From an uncultured Eubacteriales bacterium (GTDB lineage Bacteria > Bacillota > Clostridia > Lachnospirales > Lachnospiraceae): a stretch of DNA of 47,979 nt. Position 1 is the stretch's first letter; each line of letters opens with the position of its first letter. Shown one piece after another: positions 23,541 through 33,591 of this stretch. The stretch lies in contig OMWM01000014.1 of the NCBI GenBank assembly GCA_900314775.1, forward strand, positions 1 to 47,979. The letters run 5' to 3'. A program made the position numbers and the translations under genes. The notes under the pieces are model-generated. The model did no database searches and was not told where the DNA came from. It worked only from the letters and a program-made list of their open reading frames with translations.

Positions 23541-24337
23541 TGCCAACAACGTATGCGCACTATCGATTCGGAAGTGAAGTAAGAAGCAGGATGCAGGGCG
23601 GAAAACGTGATCTGATTGAACGTTATCTGCAGCTTTATGATATCGGCGTGCACGGACCGGATATTTTATTTTACTATAAGCCGTATCATATGAATCCGGT
23701 GATGGAAACCGGCCTGCAGGTGCACGAGCAGCCGGGGTGGGTTTTTTTCCACCAGGCGTCGAGACTGATCCGGCGGTGTTTTGATCCGGAGCCGTATCTG
23801 GTCTATCTGTTTGGCATGCAGTGCCATTTCGCATTGGATGCCGCCTGCCACGGCTATATCAACCGGTATGTGGAGGAGAAGGGTGTCTCCCACCATCTGA
23901 TTGAGGCAGAATTTGACCGGGTGCTGCTGGAGAAGGACGGCAAGGACCCGCTTACGCATACGAGGGCGGCGCATATCACGCCTTCCGTGGACAACGCGGA
24001 GATAATCAGCCGGTTCTACCCGGGTATCAGCTGGCGGGAAGTGCAGATGGCGCTGCGCGCACAGATCTTTGTGACCGAAAATGTTCTGCGCAGCGGCGAC
24101 CGGCGCCGACGCTTTATTCTGAACGGATTCAGGCTGTTCGGCCAGCAGGCACAGACCGGGCTGGTCATGAACCGGAAAGCAGATCCGGCATGCCGGGAAA
24201 GCAATGTGCATCTGATCAAGCTGTACAAGAGGGCTTTGCCGATGGCGCAGAAGATGATCGAGACATGGGACAGCTACCCGGATTGCCCGGCGGATGTCCG
24301 GGACTTTTATCAGTATAATTTCGTATCGGTCAGATAG
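23540..24337 (+). CDS. Zinc-dependent phospholipase C family protein
   Basis: 265 residues. The His-rich pattern of the PF00882 family is visible: MPTTYAHYRFG, DIGVHGPDILFYYKP, VHEQPGWVFF, FGMQCHFALDAACHGYINRY, with histidines and aspartates placed for metal binding. There is no signal peptide, unlike the secreted clostridial toxins, so a cytoplasmic phosphoesterase role is more likely. The ATG shares a base with the PAP2 stop, so translation is coupled and the two probably act on related lipid phosphates. Confidence 0.85.
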   Translation: MPTTYAHYRFGSEVRSRMQGGKRDLIERYLQLYDIGVHGPDILFYYKPYHMNPVMETGLQVHEQPGWVFFHQASRLIRRCFDPEPYLVYLFGMQCHFALDAACHGYINRYVEEKGVSHHLIEAEFDRVLLEKDGKDPLTHTRAAHITPSVDNAEIISRFYPGISWREVQMALRAQIFVTENVLRSGDRRRRFILNGFRLFGQQAQTGLVMNRKADPACRESNVHLIKLYKRALPMAQKMIETWDSYPDCPADVRDFYQYNFVSVR

Positions 24338-24402
24338 AGGACGGATGCGGGGACAGGAAAGAGCGGCGGCTTTTGGGAGCGGCTGCGCGGTACAGATATG
24401 AG

Positions 24403-24423
24403 AGGCGGCGTTAAGCCGCCTTT
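24403..24423 (+). terminator. Terminator after the phospholipase-like gene
   Basis: Stem AGGCGGC/GCCGCCT (24403-24409 and 24415-24421) with a five-base loop, followed by TTCTGCG. A TATAAT at 24472-24477 further down may belong to the promoter of the next operon, though its -35 is unclear. Confidence 0.7.
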
Positions 24424-24504
24424 CTGCGTTAAATTGTTGTATCGGAAACGATTTTTGACTATACTGAAAAATATAATCGAACAAAGGAGACAGATTGCGA
24501 AGAT

Positions 24505-25098
24505 ATGGAGAGTATTTACGGGCAGCATCGGCCGGAACTGGAAAAAGTTCTGCAGCAGATGCTCGGCAGAATCGATGATCTGCGAAAGAATATCAGGGAG
24601 AAAACGGGGGAAGATCCGATCGAGCATTGTCTCGGCCGCATCAAATCGGAGGACAGCATGCGGGAGAAGTGCCGCCGCAAGGGACTTCCGGAGACAACAG
24701 AGTCGGCCCTTCAGGAGATTCATGACGCCATCGGCATCCGCGTCGTGTGCGCGTTCCGCAGCGATGTCTACAAGGTACGGGACTATCTGGCCGGTTTTGA
24801 CGATGTGACGGTGACGGAGGAGAAGGATTATATCCGGCATGCCAAGCCGAACGGCTACCGCAGCTATCATATGATCGTCAAAACGGACAGCGGCTATTAT
24901 GTGGAGGTGCAGATCCGGACGATTTCCATGGATACATGGGCGGCGCTGGAGCACCATATGAAATACAAGAAGAAGGTCAGCGGCAATGAGGAACTGATTA
25001 TCAGCGAACTGAAGCGCTGCGCCGATGAACTGGCCTCAACCGACATTTCCATGCAGACAATTCATGACATGATCTATGAAGAGGAGGATCATTTCTGA
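24505..25098 (+). CDS. Small alarmone synthetase (RelA/SpoT synthetase domain)
   Basis: 197 residues of the RelQ/YjbM type, synthetase domain only, so it makes (p)ppGpp but does not degrade it. Motifs seen are GRIKSEDSMREK, AIGIRVVCAF, HAKPNGYRSYHMIV and the catalytic/G-loop segment VEVQIRTISMDTWAALEHH. There are no TGS or ACT regulatory domains. The ATG is 15 bases from the nearest GGAG, an unusually long gap. The stop overlaps the start of the response-regulator gene, so alarmone synthesis is cotranscribed with a two-component system. Confidence 0.92.
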   Translation: MESIYGQHRPELEKVLQQMLGRIDDLRKNIREKTGEDPIEHCLGRIKSEDSMREKCRRKGLPETTESALQEIHDAIGIRVVCAFRSDVYKVRDYLAGFDDVTVTEEKDYIRHAKPNGYRSYHMIVKTDSGYYVEVQIRTISMDTWAALEHHMKYKKKVSGNEELIISELKRCADELASTDISMQTIHDMIYEEEDHF

Positions 25099-25763
25099 TG
25101 AAGATATTATTAGCAGAAGATACGAAGGATCTGAACAGAGCTGTCACAGCGATCCTGACGCATGAGGGCTATGATGTGACATCGGCCTATGACGGTCAGG
25201 AAGCGTCAGACTATCTGCAGCAGGACAGCTTTGACGTGATTATTCTGGATATCATGATGCCGAAAAAGGACGGCCTGCAGGTTCTGCAGGAACTGCGCGG
25301 GCACGGAATTGTGACACCGGTTATGATGCTTACGGCCAAGACGGAAGTTGATGACCGCGTGACCGGACTGGGTATGGGCGCGGACGACTATCTCACGAAA
25401 CCGTTTGCGATGAAGGAACTGATCGCCCGTGTCCGCTCGCTGACGAGGCGGATGCGCGATTACAATGACGACCATATTCAGTATGCGGATATCACACTGG
25501 ATTCCGCGAGCTTTGAACTGACATCCGGCAACACGGTCCGGCTGTCGATCAAGGAATATGAACTGATGCGCACGCTGATTCTCAACAAGGACGTCGATCT
25601 GAGCACGCAGTACCTGATCGAGCACGTCTGGAAAAATGAGGATGCGCAGGCGGATACCGTCTGGCTTTACATTTCCTATCTGCGTGCCAAGCTGATGTCG
25701 ATCGGTTCGTCGGTGCAGATAAACGGACAGCGGGGAGGCAGTTTCAGAATCACGCAGCAGTAA
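25098..25763 (+). CDS. OmpR/PhoB family response regulator
   Basis: 221 residues. The receiver domain has the acidic pair E7-D8, phospho-acceptor D51 in VIILDIMMPKKDG, and a lysine in LTKPFAMKEL. The C-terminal winged helix runs from about 125 (LSIKEYELMRTLILN .. VWLYISYLRAKL). The winged helix is somewhat divergent from standard PhoB. The ATG overlaps the synthetase stop (TGATG), and the kinase gene starts 10 bases after its end. Confidence 0.95.
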   Translation: MKILLAEDTKDLNRAVTAILTHEGYDVTSAYDGQEASDYLQQDSFDVIILDIMMPKKDGLQVLQELRGHGIVTPVMMLTAKTEVDDRVTGLGMGADDYLTKPFAMKELIARVRSLTRRMRDYNDDHIQYADITLDSASFELTSGNTVRLSIKEYELMRTLILNKDVDLSTQYLIEHVWKNEDAQADTVWLYISYLRAKLMSIGSSVQINGQRGGSFRITQQ

Positions 25764-25773
25764 GGAGGCGCCT

Positions 25774-27036
25774 TTGAACAGCAATTCCATTAAGAAGCTC
25801 AGAAAACAGATTGTCAGCATCACCTTCCGGTCTTTTCTCCTGGTGATTGTGATCATACTGTCTGTATTCTATATTGTATTCCTGAGCTCCATACGCTCAA
25901 ATTACAATACGATGATGGATTATATCATCGAAAATGACGGTGAGCTGCCGGATGACAACATCGCAGACAACGGGAGCTTTCTGTCTGAGGTCCGTGAGCT
26001 GCGGTATACGACCCGGTATTTTGCGGTCATCTTTGATGAAGACCGCAATGTTGTGGAAGTGATTGACGATCACATTCAGGAGGTCAACCGCCAGACGGCC
26101 ATCGACATGTCGGAGAAGATCATCGAGCGCTCGTTTGACCTGATTCAGTATGAAAACGGCTATTTTTACAAATCGGCTGAGCTGGACGACGGTAACACGA
26201 TCGTGGTTGTCGTGGATGCCTCGCTGCAGATGTCGACCTTCCGGCAGATCGTATGGTATACGATTTTCATTCTGATCATCGGCCTCGTGCTGACGTTTAT
26301 CGTCGTACGGCACATGTCCGCGCGGGCGATCCGGCAGGAGATCGAGAACAATACGCGGCAGAAGCAGTTTATCACCAATGCCAGCCATGAACTCAAGACA
26401 CCGCTTGCCGTTATCCGCGCGAATACCGAGCTGATCGAGATGATGAACGGGGAGTCGGAATGGACGCAGTCGACGCTTCGCCAGGTGGACCGTATGAACG
26501 GCCTGATTCAGAATCTTGTCATGATCACGCGGGCACAGGAAAATGAGGACCGCAGCGGGATGATGGAAATCAATGTCTCGGAAACCGTGCGGAAGGCGGC
26601 GGAGCAGTTCCGGCCGCTGGCGGAGCAGGACAAGAAGGAATTCGAATTTGAGATCGAGGACGATGTGAAGATGGTGGCGCTGGAGAGTTCTCTGCAGCAG
26701 CTGACCATGCTTCTTGTCGACAATGCGATCAAATACTGCGATGACGGCGGACAGATCGGTATCTCTCTGCGCGGAATCAGCGGCGGGAAAAAGATCTGTC
26801 TGAAGGTTTCCAATTCCTATGCCAACGGGGCCAACATCGACTGCAGCAAGTTTTTCGATCGTTTTTACCGTGAGGATGAATCCCACCACAATACGGAAGA
26901 TAAAGGCGGATACGGGATCGGCCTCTCGGTGGCCGAGAGTATCTGCGAGCAGTACGGCGGCAGTATCGACGCACAGTGGAAGGACGGCGTGATTACCTTT
27001 ACCTGCATCCTGTGTGCAGTCGGTCCCGAAAAATGA
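25774..27036 (+). CDS. Two-component sensor histidine kinase
   Basis: 420 residues. Membrane helices at about 17-38 and 160-178 frame an extracytoplasmic sensor of about 120 residues. The dimerisation box is NASHELKTPLAV with His205. The catalytic domain has the N box LVDNAIKYCDDGG and the G box GGYGIGLSVAESI. The start is TTG 25774, behind AAGGAGG. The partner is the regulator just upstream. The signal is unknown. Being in one operon with an alarmone synthetase points to an envelope or nutrient stress circuit. Confidence 0.95.
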   Translation: MNSNSIKKLRKQIVSITFRSFLLVIVIILSVFYIVFLSSIRSNYNTMMDYIIENDGELPDDNIADNGSFLSEVRELRYTTRYFAVIFDEDRNVVEVIDDHIQEVNRQTAIDMSEKIIERSFDLIQYENGYFYKSAELDDGNTIVVVVDASLQMSTFRQIVWYTIFILIIGLVLTFIVVRHMSARAIRQEIENNTRQKQFITNASHELKTPLAVIRANTELIEMMNGESEWTQSTLRQVDRMNGLIQNLVMITRAQENEDRSGMMEINVSETVRKAAEQFRPLAEQDKKEFEFEIEDDVKMVALESSLQQLTMLLVDNAIKYCDDGGQIGISLRGISGGKKICLKVSNSYANGANIDCSKFFDRFYREDESHHNTEDKGGYGIGLSVAESICEQYGGSIDAQWKDGVITFTCILCAVGPEK

Positions 27037-27043
27037 ACATAAC

Positions 27044-27073
27044 AAAAGAACCTGCCATACGGCAGGCTCTTTT
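27044..27073. terminator. Bidirectional terminator after the two-component operon
   Basis: Stem AAAAGAACCTGCC with GGCAGGCTCTTTT (27044-27056 and 27061-27073, one mismatch) and a four-base loop. A-rich and T-rich flanks allow use from both strands. Confidence 0.85.
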
Positions 27074-27105
27074 GCATTTAGAGAGAGGATTGTTATGATT
27101 TTTTA

Positions 27106-27156
27106 AAGGTTAGAACTGTCTTAACCTTATGGTCTTACTATACACTGCAGTTCTAA
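27106..27156. repeat. Overlapping inverted repeats in an AT-rich gap
   Basis: Perfect arms AAGGTTA/TAACCTT (27106-27112 and 27122-27128) overlap with a second pair TTAGAACTG/CAGTTCTAA (27110-27118 and 27148-27156). Only one of the two stems can form fully at a time. The roughly 155 bases to the next stop codon are far more AT-rich than their surroundings and hold no gene I can see. Confidence 0.5.
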
Positions 27157-27231
27157 AAATAAAATAGAAAATAATTAAATAATTATAAAATATATCTTGT
27201 ATTTTCAGAAAATCATATTAACTGTCCTGCA

Positions 27232-27657
27232 TCATCGATTCAGAAAGAAAATACCTGCCAGGCACAGGGCAGTGCCGACGAGTTTGCTCGGTGTGATGGC
27301 CTCGTGGTAGAGCAGTGCACCGACAAAGAGCAGGGCGACCGCCAGAAAGGCGCTCTGTACAACGGAGGCAGCGGATACCTGCCAGCCGGCGCGGTAGGCG
27401 TACATGAAACCGACCTCGAGGCCGATGATGACGGCGCCGAGCACGAATGAAGCCCAGTTGAGCTGATGGTATTCCCGCAGCAGATTGGCATCTTTGTTCA
27501 GAACGTAATAGAGAATGCCGCAGGTCAGCGCGCTGACAAGGTAGGTTACCGTCAGGGAAGCCAGCGGATTGATGGATGACGGAACAGATTTGGAACAGAT
27601 CTGATAGACAACATTGGATAAGACGACGAGGGCAATCGGCCAGATGTAAGAAAACAT
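27232..27657 (-). CDS. Half-size EamA/DMT-type transporter
   Basis: 141 residues with about four to five membrane helices, the length of a single EamA repeat rather than the usual two-repeat protein of about 300 residues. GVLLYHEAITPSK-like features (LLYHEAITPSKLVGTALCLAGIF) close the repeat, as in EmrE and other small drug/metabolite transporters. It should act as a dimer. The ATG at 27657 follows AAAGGAG. The substrate is unknown. The gene stands alone and converges on the kinase operon. Confidence 0.85.
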   Translation of the reverse strand: MFSYIWPIALVVLSNVVYQICSKSVPSSINPLASLTVTYLVSALTCGILYYVLNKDANLLREYHQLNWASFVLGAVIIGLEVGFMYAYRAGWQVSAASVVQSAFLAVALLFVGALLYHEAITPSKLVGTALCLAGIFFLNR

Positions 27658-27798
27658 TGCAAAAACTCCTTTAAAGAAAATAACAGCCAGACTATCAGCC
27701 TGACTGTCGGTAGGTGCTCACCCGGTTATTTTATATCATATCGCCCAGATGAATGCAACCGCTGAATTTTCTGCCGGAAAAGTAACGCAGCGGCGGGT

Positions 27799-27826
27799 TT
27801 TACAAGTCGGGTTTTTGGTTTATAAT
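27799..27826 (+). promoter_or_regulatory. Promoter for the hydrolase-NUDIX pair
   Basis: TTTACA (27799-27804) and TATAAT (27821-27826) with a 16-base spacer, about 70 bases before the start codon at 27897. Confidence 0.7.
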
Positions 27827-27896
27827 ACCTGTGGCTGCAGCGCGCCGCCTTGCGGTCTGCCTGCAGCAATGACAATAACAAGAGAGGAGTTTTACC

Positions 27897-28802
27897 ATGC
27901 TTACCTTGCTGCTTTCCTGGATCTGCTACCGGCTTGCATTTCATTTTCCTTATAAGAACAGACCTGTCGGCAATCATAACCTGCCGGATCGGGCTCTGTA
28001 CCGGAAAATACATGACCGGATCAATAATCTGATCGATGAAGCGGAATCCTTTCCGACAGAAGAGGTATTTATCCGATCCTACGACGGACTGCGTCTTGCC
28101 GGACATATCTATGAGCAGGACAGTGCGGCTCCGGTATTTATTTTCTTTCACGGCTATCAGAGCACGGCGCTGCGGGACGGCCCCGGCATTTTCCGTGTGT
28201 TTCGCAATGAAGGATTCAATGTGATTTTTGCGGATCAGCGTGCGCATGGAGACAGCGAGGGCGAGGAGCTGACGCTGGGTGTAAAGGAGAGCCGGGATGT
28301 GATGTCCTGGATCCGCTATGCAAGGAAGCGCTACGGCCGCGACGTGAAGATCATCCTCGGCGGCGTTTCGATGGGAGCGGGAACGGTGACGCTCGTCGCG
28401 GACAAGGTGCCGGATAATGTAAAAGGAATCGTTGCGGACTGCGGCTATACGTCGCCGCATGCGATTATTCAGAAGGTCATGCGCGATAAGCATATTCCGG
28501 TTGAACCGTTTTACCAGATTCTGCGGCTGGGCGCGATCCTGTTCGGCCATTTTGACCCGGACAGCGTTTCCTGCTTTTATTCGCTGAAACACAGCCGGGT
28601 GCCGGTGCTGTTTATCCATGGAGAGGCGGACGAATTTGTCCCTTACTGGATGAGCGTTAAGAATTATGAAAGCTGCGGCGCGCCGTCCATGCTGCTTTCC
28701 GTGCCGGATGCCGATCATGGCGTCGCTTTTATGCTGGAGGAAGAAGAATACACAGAATCGGTGCACGAGCTGCTGATCGTCAGCGGTCTGGCCGAAGAAT
28801 GA
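27897..28802 (+). CDS. Alpha/beta-hydrolase with N-terminal membrane anchor
   Basis: 301 residues. A short hydrophobic N-terminus (1-18) may anchor it to the membrane. The hydrolase core has the oxyanion loop FFHGYQS, FADQRAHGDSEG, the nucleophile elbow GGVSMGAGT with Ser158, and acid and base in HGEADEFVP and DADHGVAF. It resembles the YqkD/BAAT-like serine hydrolases of Firmicutes. The ester or amide it cuts is not known. GAGAGGAG precedes the ATG, and the NUDIX gene follows after nine bases. Confidence 0.88.
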   Translation: MLTLLLSWICYRLAFHFPYKNRPVGNHNLPDRALYRKIHDRINNLIDEAESFPTEEVFIRSYDGLRLAGHIYEQDSAAPVFIFFHGYQSTALRDGPGIFRVFRNEGFNVIFADQRAHGDSEGEELTLGVKESRDVMSWIRYARKRYGRDVKIILGGVSMGAGTVTLVADKVPDNVKGIVADCGYTSPHAIIQKVMRDKHIPVEPFYQILRLGAILFGHFDPDSVSCFYSLKHSRVPVLFIHGEADEFVPYWMSVKNYESCGAPSMLLSVPDADHGVAFMLEEEEYTESVHELLIVSGLAEE

Positions 28803-28811
28803 GAGGATATT

Positions 28812-29351
28812 ATGGAACTGACTGAAGAAACATTGTCGAAAACCTACCGCTATAAGGGATATGTCGTAAATATGCGAAGCGATGAGGTCCGCCTGCCGGA
28901 TGGCACGCAGGCGCTGCGGGAGGTCGTGGAACATCCCGGCGGTGTCGGCATCGCTCTGGAAAATGAGAACCATGAGTTTTACATGGTAAGCCAGTGGCGC
29001 TATGCACAGGGCAGGGTGCTCAGGGAATTTCCTGCCGGCAAGAGAGAAAAAGGCGAGGACCCGCTGGAGACGGCCCGCCGCGAGATCGCCGAGGAAACCG
29101 GCTATGAGGGCGAAGATTTTGTCGATCTGGGGCCGCTGGTCCCGACGGGTGCCTATGACACGGAAGTCATCGAGATGTATTATGCGAAGGCAGGAAGGTA
29201 TGTCGGGCAGCATTTTGATTTTGATGAAAATCTGGCGCTGAGCCGGATGACATTGGATCAGATTATCGACGAGATCATGGAGCAGAAGATCATTGACGCC
29301 AAGACCATTGCGATGGCGTTCAAGATCCGTGAAATGAAAAACAGAAAATAA
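28812..29351 (+). CDS. nudF: NUDIX hydrolase, ADP-ribose pyrophosphatase-like
   Basis: 179 residues. A complete NUDIX box runs from GKREKGEDPLETARREIAEE into TGYEG (G-x5-E-x7-REUxEExGU). Length and the preceding FPAG fit ADP-ribose pyrophosphatase, which cleaves ADP-ribose to AMP and ribose-5-phosphate. LVPTGAYDTEVIEMYYA lies after the box as in NudF. It forms a short operon with the hydrolase upstream and ends in a terminator. The substrate choice within the family is inferred. Confidence 0.88.
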   Translation: MELTEETLSKTYRYKGYVVNMRSDEVRLPDGTQALREVVEHPGGVGIALENENHEFYMVSQWRYAQGRVLREFPAGKREKGEDPLETARREIAEETGYEGEDFVDLGPLVPTGAYDTEVIEMYYAKAGRYVGQHFDFDENLALSRMTLDQIIDEIMEQKIIDAKTIAMAFKIREMKNRK

Positions 29352-29363
29352 TCGGAAATGGTT

Positions 29364-29394
29364 AAGAGGCAGTCTGCGCAGGCTGCCTCTTTTA
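29364..29394. terminator. Terminator between the NUDIX gene and asnB
   Basis: Stem AAGAGGCAG/CTGCCTCTT (29364-29372 and 29383-29391) inside longer partly complementary flanks (AATGGT and ACCATT), with TTTT on the plus side and AAs on the other. It can serve both convergent genes. Confidence 0.85.
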
Positions 29395-29434
29395 CCATTG
29401 GTATGAATAAGGGGTATGTGAAATAATGGAGTGC

Positions 29435-31018
29435 TCAGACTCCGCTATTTCCGTAGTTGGAGAGTACCCGGGCGGAAGGATCATTGACATCGCATCCCTC
29501 CCAGGACTTGTTCGGCATCCAGAAATCGATGACCATCTGCGACTGATCCGGGTAATATTTCTCGAAGATCTGCCGGTAGAGGAGCGATTCCTTTGTAAAT
29601 GGCCTTGCGTGTACATACATGCGGCTGAGGTCTTCAAATTCCTCGTCCGTGTACAGGCTGTTCGCGTAATCTATGATATCGTCGCGGAGCGAATGGCCGA
29701 CAGCATCCGAGAAGGCGGCCTTCTCACGCATCAGAATATCGTGCGGGATCAGGGCATCTTTCTCAAACGCATGGCGGAGAAGATATTTGCCGATGCCGTA
29801 GGTGTTCATCTTCTTCTCCGGGTCGATATGCATTACATAATCTACGAAATCGAGGTCGCCGAATGGGACACGTGCCTCGAGGCTGTTCACGCTGATGCAG
29901 CGGTCGGCACGCAGCACATCGTACATGTGGATCTCGTGGATTCTCTTGCGGGCTTCTTTCTGGAATTCCTCTGCGTTCGGCGCAAAATCGGTATATTTGT
30001 ATCCGAACAGCTCATCGGAAATCTCACCGGTCAGCAGTACCTTGATATCGGTGTGTTCGTGGATCCATCTGCACAGCAGATACATGCCGACGGAGGCGCG
30101 GACGGTGGTGATATCGTAGGTCCCCAGTGCCTCGATAACCGGGTCCAGGGCATTGATAACATCATCTCTTGTGATGATGACTTCATGATGATTGCTGTGA
30201 ATATAATCGGCAACCTCGCGGGCATATTTCAGGTCGATGGCATCGATATCCATGCCGATGGCAAAGGTCTCGATCGGCCTGTCAAGCAGTTTTGCGGCGG
30301 CGCCGCATACAAGCGAGGAATCCAGACCGCCGCTCAGGAGGAAACCGACCGGCGTATCGGAATCAAGCCTTTTCTCAATACCCCTGAGAAGCTTGTCGTG
30401 AATATTTACGGAAATAGTATCGAGATCGTCGTAGCAGTAGCTGTCCGCTTCGCTGATGTCCCGGTAGTACATGAAATGTCCGTCTTTATAGTAATATCCC
30501 GGCGGGAACGGATAAATGCGTCCGCAGACACCGACAAGGTTCTTCGGCTCGGAAGCGAAGACGATCTGATCGTCATTATCGTAGCCATAGTAGAGCGGGC
30601 GGATGCCGATCGGATCTCTGGCCGCGATCCAGGTATCATTGATGCCGTCGTAGATCACAAGTGCGAATTCGGCATCGAGCATCGCGAACATTTTCGTGCC
30701 GTAGAGCTCGTACATCGGAAGCAGCAGTTCACAGTCGCTGTCGCTTCTGAATTCATAGCCTTTGGATTCGAGATCTTTTTTGATATCACGGAATCCGTAG
30801 ATTTCTCCGTTGCAGATGCACCAGCGGCCGTTTCGCTCGAACGGCTGCATGCCTTCTTCGGTAAGGCCCATGATACTGAGACGGTTGAAACCGAGATATC
30901 CGCCTTTTACCTTAATCAGTCTGGTATCGTCCGGACCTCTGGAAATGGTGCGTGACAGCATTTGCGCGACGGTCTCTTCTGAAACGCCGGTGCTGCAGTA
31001 TCCTAGAATCGAGCACAT
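29435..31018 (-). CDS. asnB: Asparagine synthase B (glutamine-hydrolysing)
   Basis: 527 residues. Cys2 is the glutaminase nucleophile (MCSILGY), followed by RGPDD and the NGEIYG loop of the class II amidotransferase domain. The synthetase domain has the PP-loop SGGLDSS at 229-235. It makes asparagine from aspartate, glutamine and ATP in the cytoplasm. AGGAGG sits before the ATG. Its short leader contains an intrinsic terminator and it is divergent from glnN, so both sit in one nitrogen-assimilation locus. Confidence 0.96.
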   Translation of the reverse strand: MCSILGYCSTGVSEETVAQMLSRTISRGPDDTRLIKVKGGYLGFNRLSIMGLTEEGMQPFERNGRWCICNGEIYGFRDIKKDLESKGYEFRSDSDCELLLPMYELYGTKMFAMLDAEFALVIYDGINDTWIAARDPIGIRPLYYGYDNDDQIVFASEPKNLVGVCGRIYPFPPGYYYKDGHFMYYRDISEADSYCYDDLDTISVNIHDKLLRGIEKRLDSDTPVGFLLSGGLDSSLVCGAAAKLLDRPIETFAIGMDIDAIDLKYAREVADYIHSNHHEVIITRDDVINALDPVIEALGTYDITTVRASVGMYLLCRWIHEHTDIKVLLTGEISDELFGYKYTDFAPNAEEFQKEARKRIHEIHMYDVLRADRCISVNSLEARVPFGDLDFVDYVMHIDPEKKMNTYGIGKYLLRHAFEKDALIPHDILMREKAAFSDAVGHSLRDDIIDYANSLYTDEEFEDLSRMYVHARPFTKESLLYRQIFEKYYPDQSQMVIDFWMPNKSWEGCDVNDPSARVLSNYGNSGV

Positions 31019-31063
31019 AATAAACCTCCTGTTTCTCTATTCGTAAAAGAAAATAGACAAAAT

Positions 31064-31100
31064 AAAAAAAGACAAAGATATCTCAGTTCAGACATCTTTG
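31064..31100 (-). terminator. Terminator inside the asnB leader
   Basis: Read on the minus strand, an 11-pair stem (CAAAGAT/ATCTTTG, one wobble, TCT/AGA) closes the six-base loop GAACTG and is followed by a run of seven T (complement of 31064-31070). It starts about nine bases after the predicted transcript start and ends about 45 bases before the asnB ATG, so it should attenuate asnB. Confidence 0.75.
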
Positions 31101-31115
31101 CCTTTGGTGTTTTTC

Positions 31116-31144
31116 ATTATTGCGCTTATGGCCTGATTTGTCAA
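31116..31144 (-). promoter_or_regulatory. asnB promoter
   Basis: On the minus strand TTGACA (31144-31139) and AATAAT (31121-31116) with a 17-base spacer. Transcription would start near 31109. Confidence 0.75.
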
Positions 31145-31268
31145 GCGCCAAAAAGCAGGAATGCAGGAAAAAAACTCCGCACTTCGCATTTACAGATAGA
31201 AAAGCGGCCTTCTCAGCGGATTTGCCGGCAAAATGAATCATATGAAAGAAAAATTGCAAAAAAAAGAA

Positions 31269-31297
31269 TTGACAAGACATCCATCATGGTTTATCAT
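31269..31297 (+). promoter_or_regulatory. glnN promoter
   Basis: TTGACA (31269-31274) and TATCAT (31292-31297) with a 17-base spacer. Transcription would start near 31304, giving a leader of about 92 bases. The 125 bases between this and the asnB promoter hold no gene I can see. Confidence 0.78.
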
Positions 31298-31321
31298 GAG
31301 GAAAACAAAACAAAACATTTC

Positions 31322-31376
31322 CGAGCGAAGGTGCTTGTAAATCCGGAGGGTATCCGGGTGTACAGGCACTTTTTTT
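31322..31376 (+). terminator. Terminator and competing hairpin in the glnN leader
   Basis: A 17-pair stem (31331-31347 with 31353-31369, one mismatch and two wobbles) with loop GGGTA is followed by seven T (31370-31376), a strong intrinsic terminator 20 bases before the glnN start. A smaller hairpin CGAGC/GCTTG (31322-31326 and 31333-31337) with hexaloop GAAGGT uses the same bases as the terminator's 5' arm, so the two exclude each other. This is the layout of an antitermination switch. The effector is unknown. Confidence 0.75.
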
Positions 31377-31395
31377 GTCATAAGGAGGGAATATC

Positions 31396-33525
<2,130 letters not shown>

Positions 33526-33542
33526 GACAGACTGTTGACTTT

Positions 33543-33573
33543 AAGGGCGGGCTCAGGCTTCCCGCCCTTTTAG
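33543..33573 (+). terminator. Terminator between glnN and gltB
   Basis: Stem AAGGGCGGG/CCCGCCCTT (33543-33551 and 33561-33569) with a nine-base loop and TTTTA after. It separates glnN from gltB, so gltBD may depend on readthrough or on a promoter I cannot see. Confidence 0.8.
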
Positions 33574-33591
33574 AGCCTTTGGAGGGATTAT

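Noticed and set aside
27726..29213. 495-codon minus-strand ORF opposite the hydrolase and NUDIX genes
   Set aside because: It covers two well-supported genes on the other strand and shows no domain.
29426..30955. 509-codon plus-strand ORF across asnB
   Set aside because: It lies fully opposite the clearly coding asnB frame and has no family features.
31019..31110. T-box leader for asnB
   Set aside because: The leader from the predicted start is under 100 bases and begins almost directly with the terminator. No T-box consensus or specifier stem was found.
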